From JBBRHH01 sp038222915 (GTDB taxonomy: Bacteria > Planctomycetota > Phycisphaerae > Tepidisphaerales > Tepidisphaeraceae): a stretch of DNA of 9,861 bases. The position numbers and the translations under genes are program-made. The notes under the pieces are model-generated. The model worked only from the letters and a program-made list of their open reading frames with translations. It was not told the origin of the DNA and did not search any database. Location of the stretch: assembly GCA_038222915.1 (NCBI GenBank), contig JBBRHH010000198.1, positions 1-9,861 on the forward strand, written 5' to 3'. Positions 1 to 6,154 of the stretch are shown in pieces; position 1 is the first letter of the stretch, and each line of letters starts with the position of its first letter.

Positions 1-100
1 GATTGTGGATAGAGCAAAAACATCGAAAAAAGCAGCGTCAAACAGACTTTTGGCTAGATTTTCACCCACACACTTACGGGAAGAGCCAGTTTTATAACAA

Positions 101-108
101 TAGTGTCC
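101..108 (+). repeat. Left terminal inverted repeat of the IS
   Basis: TAGTGTCC is the exact reverse complement of 1805-1812. It lies on the far (3') side of the transposase gene. Only eight bases match without gaps. Confidence 0.5.
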
Positions 109-140
109 CCTTTTTTGGAGGGTCATATCCACGCAAGAGC

Positions 141-161
141 AAGCCGGCCTCCCGGCCGGTT
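141..161 (-). terminator. Hairpin downstream of the transposase gene, possible terminator
   Basis: A 6-bp GC-only stem (144-149 with 154-159, loop TCCC at 150-153) is extended by two A-T pairs across a bulged G. It lies 33 bases past the transposase stop codon, inside the IS end. No run of U follows on the minus strand, so a standard intrinsic terminator is doubtful. It could instead be a subterminal structure that limits read-through or binds transposase. Confidence 0.3.
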
Positions 162-193
162 AGCGTTGCCTTCACATCGAAAGGATCTGTCAC

Positions 194-1663
194 TCAGGCG
201 GCGATTTTCTTCCGCCGCGATTCCGCTGCCTTGCAGTCGGCGTCTTTCCTGGCCAGCAGGATTTTGCCCATGACATGAAGATTGCGGCCCAGGGCCGCGA
301 GCTGCAGGTACCGCTTCAAGCCTGTCTCGCTCCGATCGCGGCACGATTTTATCCCGTTGCCCGCCTGCAGCGCATTGATGGCGGATTCGACTCCCGGATG
401 GCTTTGCTTCGCCTTGCGGAACTCGATGGTCGCATCCCTCTCCTGCTGCACTGACTGGTTGGCGCCCGGCATCGGCAGGCATACGCAGGGAATGATCTTT
501 GCCAGGTCACGCTGGATATCCGGGGAATGGAAGCCGCGGTCGAGGCTGGCGCGTTCGATGCGGCCGCCCAGGCGCTTCTGCAACAGCCGCATTTGCTCGA
601 TCACTTCGGTGCGGTCGGTGCCGTCCCGCGCCATCAGGTAGCAGTGCGTGATGAACCCGGCCCCGTCCTCGGCAATCATGACCAGGCGCCCGAACTGCAC
701 CGGCTCGGCAGCCTTCCCGCGCTTATACAACTGCGTGTGTGTCTCAAAAACACTGAACAGTTTCTCTTCGTTCGGAACGGTTTCGCCTTTCAGGACGCGG
801 CGGCTTGCTGTACCGCAGACATGACGTGTACGCCCGACGAATGTCTTCAACTCAGCCGCCAGCCCCAGGGCCTTGATGTCGCCGCTGCAGGCGCCAGCTT
901 GCAGCAGCAACCCGTCTGCACGATTCAGTAACAGCTCGGCTTGTCCGAGCAGTTCCCGGTACAGCGACTGGATCCTCTGTTGGTAGCCGCTCCCTTTGCG
1001 GGCGGCGACACGGGCTACCTCCCGCGCCAACTGTTTGATCTTCCGGTACAGATGCTTGTGCTGCCGCCATCCGTCCACGCCCAGCACGCGGGCCAAGTCA
1101 CTGGCATATCTCAGCACTTTACGCACGCCGTCGCAGATCAAACTACTCTCGGTGGGGTAATGAATGTTGGTTCCGACAACGGTCGAATCGATCCGTGCCG
1201 TCCGCACCGCATCGGGAACCAGCCGGTGTCCCTCAGCGATGATCAGGTGGCTGATCCGCTCCATCGTCTCTGGGCTGATACGCGTAACGTTGTCCCGGAT
1301 CCGACGCCAGTCGAAGTTGCCCTGATCATCCCAGCCACCAATCCCCATGATCCCACGCAATGCACGATGCTGCTCGGCAAGGTCCTGAAGCTTGTCATAA
1401 TTCAAATTGCAGCCCAGCCGCACGGCGGCCAGCACGAGGATCGACCAGTAGTCCATCCCTTCACGCCCACGCCGCCGATTCGTCTTGCGGCTGACGTCCG
1501 CGGCAATCGCACGCAGGATCTCATCACGAACGGCCGGCTGTGAATAAACGTGCCGCAATGCGCAGAGAATCGGAATGATCTCATCCCGGCAGGCAGTGTT
1601 CAGTTCCACCTCGGCAACACTGACACCCCCAAGCCGCTGCTGGCGCTCCATCGCCTTACGCAT
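194..1663 (-). CDS. DDE transposase, ISNCY family
   Basis: This protein cuts and joins the ends of the surrounding insertion sequence. It has 489 residues from the chosen start. The predicted catalytic triad is visible: D159 in RIDSTVVGTN, D375 in ASLDRGFHSPD and E426 in HPGVESAINAL. The N-terminal region (MRKAMERQQRLGG, then GREGMDYWSILVLAAVRLG) and the C-terminal signature ending LAALGRNLHVMGKILL match what I know of ISNCY-group transposases, possibly the ISDol1-like subgroup. The frame stays open upstream to 1810, but GAGGAG stands 6 bases before the ATG at 1663, so the upstream extension is probably not translated; an ATG at 1669 is the other close choice. There are no internal stops or frameshifts. 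Overlapping plus-strand frames across this gene look like shadows. Confidence 0.88.
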   Translation of the reverse strand: MRKAMERQQRLGGVSVAEVELNTACRDEIIPILCALRHVYSQPAVRDEILRAIAADVSRKTNRRRGREGMDYWSILVLAAVRLGCNLNYDKLQDLAEQHRALRGIMGIGGWDDQGNFDWRRIRDNVTRISPETMERISHLIIAEGHRLVPDAVRTARIDSTVVGTNIHYPTESSLICDGVRKVLRYASDLARVLGVDGWRQHKHLYRKIKQLAREVARVAARKGSGYQQRIQSLYRELLGQAELLLNRADGLLLQAGACSGDIKALGLAAELKTFVGRTRHVCGTASRRVLKGETVPNEEKLFSVFETHTQLYKRGKAAEPVQFGRLVMIAEDGAGFITHCYLMARDGTDRTEVIEQMRLLQKRLGGRIERASLDRGFHSPDIQRDLAKIIPCVCLPMPGANQSVQQERDATIEFRKAKQSHPGVESAINALQAGNGIKSCRDRSETGLKRYLQLAALGRNLHVMGKILLARKDADCKAAESRRKKIAA

Positions 1664-1804
1664 GTGCATCTCCTCAAAGATTGAGAGCGATTCAAGGCGG
1701 ATTCCCGTGATTACAACGCGCGAAGCAGGAAATGATTGCGTTCTTCGACTGGAAATTCCCCGAGAAAAATCCCTTGTATCATGGCACAAAACCATTTTTC
1801 CGAC

Positions 1805-1812
1805 GGACACTA
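1805..1812 (-). repeat. Right terminal inverted repeat of the IS
   Basis: GGACACTA is the reverse complement of the left end at 101-108. It is on the promoter side of the transposase gene, about 140 bases before its start codon. Confidence 0.5.
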
Positions 1813-2166
1813 ACTAAGGTACGTGGCAACGCTGTCGATCGTCACATCGCAGGTCACGAATTTGCTCTCGCTCATGGCCGCTGATCGTATGGGTGCTGGC
1901 TCGCCTCCGCCATCGGAGGCGAAGTCAAAAGCGCCGACGAACTTCGGGCCTCCCAGGGCCCCAGACGCCGTGGGGCATATCCAACTGGAGAATAAAGGGG
2001 GTGACAGCCGTGTCTCCGGGGTCGGCGCAGATTGTTGCGCTAGGGTCGAGACTCGGCCTTCCAGCTAGGGACGGCATCAGGTAACGTCCCCACTCGCGCA
2101 GCCGAGATGCGCCGAGACGGCGGGCATCGGCGTTAAAGCGGGAACGCGAAGACGAAGGAGCGAGCG
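1813..2166. other. Intergenic region between the IS and the PIN-PRTase gene
   Basis: No convincing gene is seen in these 354 bases; the short frames present on both strands lack family resemblance and good ribosome binding sites. The region holds the perfect hairpin at 1901-1922 and, near 1993-2007, AATAAAGGGGGTGACAGCC, which recalls the ends of REP/IS200-like elements seen in environmental bacteria (from memory, weak). It should also contain the promoter of the downstream gene, but I cannot pick convincing -35 and -10 boxes. The last bases carry a strong Shine-Dalgarno sequence, AAGGAG at 2155-2160, six bases before the ATG at 2167. Confidence 0.5.
1901..1922. repeat. Perfect 9-bp inverted repeat (hairpin)
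   Basis: TCGCCTCCG at 1901-1909 pairs fully with CGGAGGCGA at 1914-1922 around a CCAT loop. No T-run follows on either strand, so it is not a typical terminator. It lies about 245 bases before the PIN-PRTase start and could be a leader structure, an operator or a REP-like remnant. Confidence 0.5.
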
Positions 2167-4617
2167 ATGGCCGATCAGGCAAGCAGACCCAGGGTTCTCG
2201 TCGACGTGAACTTCCTGTTGGCGCAAAACGCCACGAGGGCGCTCGACGTCCTCAGGAAAGCTAGCTGCGTCATAGTCCTCCTAGATCAACTTGTGTACGA
2301 GCTTTGCACGTCGAGTACGGGGGCCGGGGCGTGGGCCGCGGTCCAGGCGAAGCTCATGGACTTTGCCGACCACGTTGAAGTCTGGACCCATTCGGGCGAG
2401 TTGCTCAGCGCCGAGTCGCGGACGCAACAGCCCATTTCCTCCCCCGTCGACCTTGGTCTGACGTCGGCGGTGCGGGAATGGCTGCGATCGCGACAGACGT
2501 ATTTGCCGTCTAACCTCACCTCGCTTGCAGCAGCAGCCCATTCGCAACGGGAACGGGCTTCGGTTGACGCCGCTGTGAGGGAGTGCAAGAAACTAGCCAA
2601 GCAGCGGCCCGATCTCGGCGCGACGCTTCGGCGCAAGAACTCACGCAGGGAGTCTTTGGACGACGTGGCCTACCCCTTCGTCAACGATTCCATTCTCGTC
2701 AACGTCTTCATGGCCGGTTTCCTGAAACGGCCCGCGCAGATTTCTCCCCCAGAACCCCCCCGAGCGGCCCAGCTCGATCAGCATTGGTTTGCCTTTCACC
2801 ACGGCAGGAGCTTTCTGGCCATCGCCTGCGTCTACCTGCTGAATTACGAGGGCAAGCTGGACGAGAAGGTGAAGGACGCGACATACGACGGCTTCAGCAA
2901 CTCGGTGCTGGATTCAGACTACGCCGCGCTCCTCACCTACGCCGATGCGATCGCAACGAATGAGACCAAGGACTTATTCAAGATGTGTCGGTGGATGCAC
3001 GGCGATGCCAAGTGCATCCTGACGAGCAAGACCGTCCTCGACGCCGAGGTGCCGTGGGGAAACATCGCCGAAGCGGCCTACCACCTCTGGGCCAAGGAGC
3101 AGTTCGGCGACGGAGATGACCTTGGAGACTGGTTCAGGGCGGAGTCGGAATTGTACCGTCAAGCCTGGGCTAAGATGTGCGAGGGGGGTGGGAGCAACCG
3201 CAGTCGGAAGCACGTCATTCGGGGACCCGCCAAGGCCAAGCTGATGTACACGCCCCATCCCGACCGGAACGCCATCGGGGCGACGATGCCGGAGGACCTA
3301 ATCGACGCTGTCCGGCATCGGCACGAGATCTCCTATGCGGTCTTGCGGGAGATGTGGGAGATCGTCAGGGAACTGGCCGACCTGATTGTGTCGGTCCAAC
3401 CCGATCTCTTGCCGTTCTTCGCCACGGGCGGCATCCCTTACGTGTTTCCGGTCATGTACGTGCTAAGCAACCGCCAAGAGCGTGCCCTGACGAACGGCTC
3501 CCGCTTCCACATGTTTCCCGGGCTTGCCTGGGGCGGGAAACTGGGGGGCCGAACGACATTGACATTCTTCGTCGAAGAGTTTGGCAGGCTTCTGAACGCC
3601 TCACTTGCCGCCAATAGCCGGGCGCAGGTGTTGGAGATCGACACGACCAACACGGGTAACTCGACCAAACGATTCGTCCGTGCAATGTACGAGTTGTGCG
3701 TTCGCCACTCGATCGTGCAACCAGCCGATTTGACGGTCCAAGTGGTAGCCATCGTGAACCGTAAGCGAGCTGCGGATGGGACTCACGACGAGGGGACCTT
3801 CTCCGTCCAGACCAGCACCGGCAACGTCCCCGTTCTCATTCCAGATGGCTTCCGGGCCACCGGTCCGCTCGTCGACCGGCAGCCGACGGTGTTCGTCAGG
3901 GAGGACGGTGAGGATCGGTTCCGGCTGACCGTGTCGTACTGGATAGTGGACGACATCCCGACCGAGGACAAGGCGGACCTCCTTGGGGTACACGCCCAAC
4001 ACGACCTTCTGGGGGTACGGGGCGGGGTGACGCCGGGGCGGCTCGTCATCCGATTTGCCAATCACCTTTCGACCGAGGACACGGGTGACAACACTCCCGG
4101 TCACCGCCTCATCAACATGCTGGCGGCACCCCTGTCCTCGCAGCCGTGGCAGACGTACGAGCAGTATGCCAATACGCCTCCCCTTACGCCCGAGCAGGAG
4201 CAGTTTGTTGCCGAGACCAGGGTGTGGTCGGAGGCGCCGCTCAGGCTCACGGAACTGGACAGCGTCAGCCCGGAGCGAGTTGCCTCAGCCATGCTGGCGC
4301 TCAATCGCCTACTCAGGGGCGTGGAGATTTATCAACTGTCGACGTTGGCGGGCATCCCGGAGAAGCTCGTGCCCAAGCTGGCTGCCAAGGTGCTTGCCTC
4401 GCTCCGAGCCGATCCGGCAGCTAATCCCAACATTCAGACCATCCGGGCCGACGAAACGCTCCCGCCGTCACCGGATTCGATCGAGCCACATACGACGTTG
4501 GCACCGGAAGCGGTTGAGTTTTTCCGCCGGCTTAGACCAGAACTCATGGGCCAGGAGCCGGACGGTGACTGGCCCGTAAAAGCGAGATGGTGGTTGGAAC
4601 GGCTGAAGAAGCAATGA
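2167..4617 (+). CDS. PIN-like nuclease fused to a phosphoribosyltransferase-like domain
   Basis: The protein has 816 residues and no signal peptide or membrane segment, so it is probably cytoplasmic. Residues 9-290 read as an enlarged PIN-like nuclease. The opening strand VLVDVNFLLA carries D13, and E45 is in QLVYEL. After a long, mostly helical insert, DYAALLTYADAIATNE supplies D251 and D260, with E266 in the TN-D-like position. Residues about 400-560 resemble a type I phosphoribosyltransferase: QPDLLPFFATGGIPYVFPVM, then VLEIDTTNTGNSTK at 488-501, which matches the PRPP-binding loop pattern but has only one acidic residue (D492) where two are usual. Residues 670-816 are largely helical and unrecognised. 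The ATG at 2167 follows AAGGAG by six bases. The metallopeptidase gene follows almost without a gap, so the two are probably co-transcribed. Domain calls are from motifs only; the combined function is inferred to be a toxin or defence effector and is unproven. Confidence 0.72.
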   Translation: MADQASRPRVLVDVNFLLAQNATRALDVLRKASCVIVLLDQLVYELCTSSTGAGAWAAVQAKLMDFADHVEVWTHSGELLSAESRTQQPISSPVDLGLTSAVREWLRSRQTYLPSNLTSLAAAAHSQRERASVDAAVRECKKLAKQRPDLGATLRRKNSRRESLDDVAYPFVNDSILVNVFMAGFLKRPAQISPPEPPRAAQLDQHWFAFHHGRSFLAIACVYLLNYEGKLDEKVKDATYDGFSNSVLDSDYAALLTYADAIATNETKDLFKMCRWMHGDAKCILTSKTVLDAEVPWGNIAEAAYHLWAKEQFGDGDDLGDWFRAESELYRQAWAKMCEGGGSNRSRKHVIRGPAKAKLMYTPHPDRNAIGATMPEDLIDAVRHRHEISYAVLREMWEIVRELADLIVSVQPDLLPFFATGGIPYVFPVMYVLSNRQERALTNGSRFHMFPGLAWGGKLGGRTTLTFFVEEFGRLLNASLAANSRAQVLEIDTTNTGNSTKRFVRAMYELCVRHSIVQPADLTVQVVAIVNRKRAADGTHDEGTFSVQTSTGNVPVLIPDGFRATGPLVDRQPTVFVREDGEDRFRLTVSYWIVDDIPTEDKADLLGVHAQHDLLGVRGGVTPGRLVIRFANHLSTEDTGDNTPGHRLINMLAAPLSSQPWQTYEQYANTPPLTPEQEQFVAETRVWSEAPLRLTELDSVSPERVASAMLALNRLLRGVEIYQLSTLAGIPEKLVPKLAAKVLASLRADPAANPNIQTIRADETLPPSPDSIEPHTTLAPEAVEFFRRLRPELMGQEPDGDWPVKARWWLERLKKQ

Positions 4618-4652
4618 TGGCAACTCACCAGACATCCAGAAGGGAGACAGCA

Positions 4653-5285
4653 GTGCCAAGATTTGTGTCCGACGATCCGGCTGAGTTCCTTGCCAAGGCG
4701 CGGTACATCGAATTCATGTTACATCACGAGGCAGGCCACCTGCTTTTGGCGCACTACTACGGCTTCCTTATTGGCGGTTTCTCTTATAAGGCGGACCAGG
4801 GTAACCTCGGCTCTGCGATCCGGAACAAGCCGAGTCCTGCGATCAACGCGCAAAGCCCGCAAGTCTCGGCTGCGATCCAGGCGCGAAAGCTCCTGGCCGG
4901 GGAACTGGCGGGCCGGATTCGCGCCGGGATACCGACGGACGAGATCACCATCGATCTCCTGAAGCCCAAAGCGGAAACGCTCTCCGCGCAGACATCCTTC
5001 GCAGATATCTGGCCGACGGTCGATCAGCGGCGCGACGCCATCCGCGTCATCAGGCTCATCCACGATCTGCAAGTGCAGAGCAATTGGTGGACGTGGGTCT
5101 GGGACCGCCACGAAGAGACAAAGACGATCTTGCACACCCACTGGCCGATGGTCGAGGAACTAGCAAGCCGGCTCGTTACGATTCCGCCGCCGGATGGAAA
5201 GGTGGACGGCAACACCTTGATTGCGTGGTGTCGGGAGATCGGCGTGCCGCTCCATGATCCCGCAAATGTCCCAGTGAGCTACTGA
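4653..5285 (+). CDS. Stand-alone HEAGH zinc metallopeptidase, M41-like
   Basis: The protein has 210 residues from the chosen start. FMLHHEAGHLLLAHYYG at 21-37 contains the HExxH zinc-binding and catalytic motif (H25, E26, H29). A helix with ARKLLAGELAGR at 77-88 and a C-terminal helix with HTHWPMVEELASRLV at 161-175 resemble the peptidase part of FtsH (M41). There is no AAA ATPase domain and no membrane anchor, so this is a soluble minimal protease. The third metal ligand is not certain. The GTG at 4653 has AGGGAG six bases upstream; the alternative ATG at 4614 overlaps the preceding stop codon (ATGA) but lacks a good ribosome binding site and would add 13 residues. Either way it is coupled to the PIN-PRTase gene. 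It may process or activate that protein, or a cellular target; this is inference. Confidence 0.78.
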   Translation: MPRFVSDDPAEFLAKARYIEFMLHHEAGHLLLAHYYGFLIGGFSYKADQGNLGSAIRNKPSPAINAQSPQVSAAIQARKLLAGELAGRIRAGIPTDEITIDLLKPKAETLSAQTSFADIWPTVDQRRDAIRVIRLIHDLQVQSNWWTWVWDRHEETKTILHTHWPMVEELASRLVTIPPPDGKVDGNTLIAWCREIGVPLHDPANVPVSY

Positions 5286-5385
5286 AACTGACATGGAAAG
5301 CGTACCGATCGCCGCTCCCCTAGTGCGGAGTTCGGCTACCGGCGGCAAAAGTCGTTGAGATCCCGCGTCATTTTGGCCGGCAATC

Positions 5386-5402
5386 CGCGAAAATCGCTCA
5401 AA
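5386..5402 (+). repeat. 17-bp direct repeat, copy 1
   Basis: CGCGAAAATCGCTCAAA here is identical to 8459-8475, which lies inside the HTH gene. Homology does not extend past the 17 bases on either side. Confidence 0.5.
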
Positions 5403-5408
5403 AACGCG

Positions 5409-5486
5409 GATACGAGTTCTATTGGTGTCCCGCTGGCTCCAATGAACGGTGTGAAAGCCGCATATATGGTCCACGCAACTCGTATC
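5409..5486. repeat. 10-bp inverted repeat enclosing a smaller hairpin, possible structured RNA
   Basis: GATACGAGTT at 5409-5418 pairs perfectly with AACTCGTATC at 5477-5486 across 58 bases. Inside, ATTGG (5421-5425) can pair with CCAAT (5439-5443). A second stem, TCCGCG with CGCGGA (5384-5389, 5405-5410), overlaps the left arm by two bases and so could compete with it. The arrangement could be a structured RNA or an element end. No promoter or terminator is evident around it. Confidence 0.35.
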
Positions 5487-5569
5487 GCTCGGAACACTCA
5501 GAAGTTAAGACACTGGCGGTGTTTTCAATCGCGAACCGTTTTGCATCACCAGAATAACGATTGACGCGT

Positions 5570-5604
5570 GGCAGCGAGCGGGATTTGAACTTCACTTCGC
5601 TGCC
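5570..5604 (-). other. tRNA 3'-end-like inverted repeat, possible attachment-site remnant
   Basis: On the minus strand GGCAGCGA and TCGCTGCC form a perfect 8-bp stem, like an acceptor stem, around a 19-nt loop holding GTTCAAATC, the usual tRNA T-loop sequence. The bases flanking that loop do not form a 5-bp T stem, and no D arm or anticodon arm is found nearby, so it is not a functional tRNA. Integrases often use tRNA 3' ends, so this may be an old attachment site or a tRNA-derived remnant. No second copy occurs in the window. Confidence 0.3.
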
Positions 5605-5632
5605 GCCTCCCACCGTTAAATGCGAAAATTTG

Positions 5633-5662
5633 TTGACCGATCGAAGCAGACACTGATAAACT
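5633..5662 (+). promoter_or_regulatory. Possible sigma-70-type promoter for the Tat-exported protein
   Basis: TTGACC at 5633-5638 matches five of six -35 bases. After 18 bases, TAAACT at 5657-5662 matches four of six -10 bases. It lies about 65 bases before the ATG at 5727. The spacer is one base longer than ideal and the call rests on consensus matching alone. Confidence 0.3.
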
Positions 5663-5726
5663 TGACCAAGCGAAAATGCTGGATGGTGACCGCTCAGTCG
5701 CACCTCGTTTTTTAAGAGAGCTCATT

Positions 5727-6098
5727 ATGAGGATTTCCAGGCGACAGGCGATTGCCGCGGGAGTGGCATGTGGACTCGCTCCGCTTGCAGGATTTACTCC
5801 GCGTGCCTCGGCTGACGACGAGCATCATGCCCTGTACGGGCGATTTCACCTACGGTGCCCGAATAAGGACCTCGACGTTGTCACCGGTGGTACACATCAG
5901 CACCAATGCAGGACGTGTGGTGAACAGTGCTTCGTAAACGGGAAGGTCAAACTCGTGTGCCCTGACAAGCACGACAACGAAGTGTCTTTGAACGACGTCG
6001 ATCTTCTGAAGACATACAAGTGTCGCGAGAAGGTCGACGGCGGGAAGGAGTGCGGCAAAGAGTGCGAGGGCTGGACGCTTTCCAATGACCCCGAATGA
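5727..6098 (+). CDS. Small Tat-exported Cys-rich protein
   Basis: The protein has 123 residues. The N terminus MRISRRQAIAAGVACGLAPL is a Tat-type signal (SRRQAI twin-arginine motif, hydrophobic core), with probable cleavage after ASA near residue 29; export as a folded protein is implied. The mature part has eight cysteines (44, 61, 64, 68, 78, 99, 109, 113) in two similar units: a CPNK or CPDK start, 16-20 residues, then a closer Cys cluster (CRTCGEQC in the first, ECGKEC in the second). This looks like a duplicated metal-binding or disulfide-bonded knuckle. Twin-arginine export suits a metal or cofactor loaded in the cytoplasm. The ATG at 5727 follows AAGAGAG; the frame is open from 5676, but that start would bury the signal peptide. 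It converges with the membrane-protein gene. I do not recognise a named family. Confidence 0.75.
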   Translation: MRISRRQAIAAGVACGLAPLAGFTPRASADDEHHALYGRFHLRCPNKDLDVVTGGTHQHQCRTCGEQCFVNGKVKLVCPDKHDNEVSLNDVDLLKTYKCREKVDGGKECGKECEGWTLSNDPE

Positions 6099-6154
6099 CC
6101 AAGTCATCGCAAGAGAGGCAATAGGCACTGCAGACGCTCCGCCGAACGTTGTCA

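Larger units (their letters stand above)
101..1812 (-). mobile_element. Insertion sequence, ISNCY-type, about 1.7 kb
   Basis: The element holds one transposase gene on the minus strand, filling most of its length. Its proposed ends are the inverted octamers TAGTGTCC (101-108) and GGACACTA (1805-1812); beyond these eight bases the inner ends match only loosely. The length of about 1.71 kb suits a single-gene element with a transposase near 490 residues. The flanks (ending ATAACAA on the left, starting ACTAAGG on the right) show no obvious direct repeat, so the target duplication is absent, very short or eroded, or the ends lie a few bases away. The transposase frame is intact, so the copy may be active. 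Family assignment comes from the protein; the exact end positions are inferred. Confidence 0.7.
5286..5726. other. Intergenic region rich in inverted repeats
   Basis: No gene can be called confidently in these 441 bases. On the minus strand, 5336-5497 is open from a GTG (53 codons) and reads protein-like (containing TPFIGASGTPIELVSAF), but it has no Shine-Dalgarno sequence and may be the tail of a lost gene. The stretch also holds a 6-bp repeat (5384-5389 with 5405-5410), the 10-bp repeat 5409-5418 with 5477-5486, the tRNA-like repeat at 5570-5604 and a possible promoter at 5633-5662 for the next gene. Confidence 0.5.

Noticed and set aside
3..278. Plus-strand open frame of 91 codons at the left edge
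   Set aside because: It crosses the left IS end and overlaps the 3' end of the transposase gene; no family likeness or ribosome binding site, so a chance frame.
527..1543. Long plus-strand frames opposite the transposase gene
   Set aside because: They mirror a recognisable transposase on the minus strand and have no family features of their own.
1925..2182. Minus-strand frame of 85 codons before the PIN-PRTase gene
   Set aside because: No ribosome binding site, no recognisable motif, and it overlaps the start of a well-supported gene on the other strand.
3601..4104. Minus-strand frame of 167 codons inside the PIN-PRTase gene
   Set aside because: Shadow frame in GC-rich coding DNA; the plus strand carries coherent domain motifs.
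5409..5486. Integron attC site
   Set aside because: The outer arms place GTT and AAC in the wrong order for attC core sites and no integrase or cassette is nearby.
5570..5604. A complete tRNA gene on the minus strand
   Set aside because: Only the T-loop and acceptor-like strand are seen; no T stem, D arm or anticodon arm can be built.
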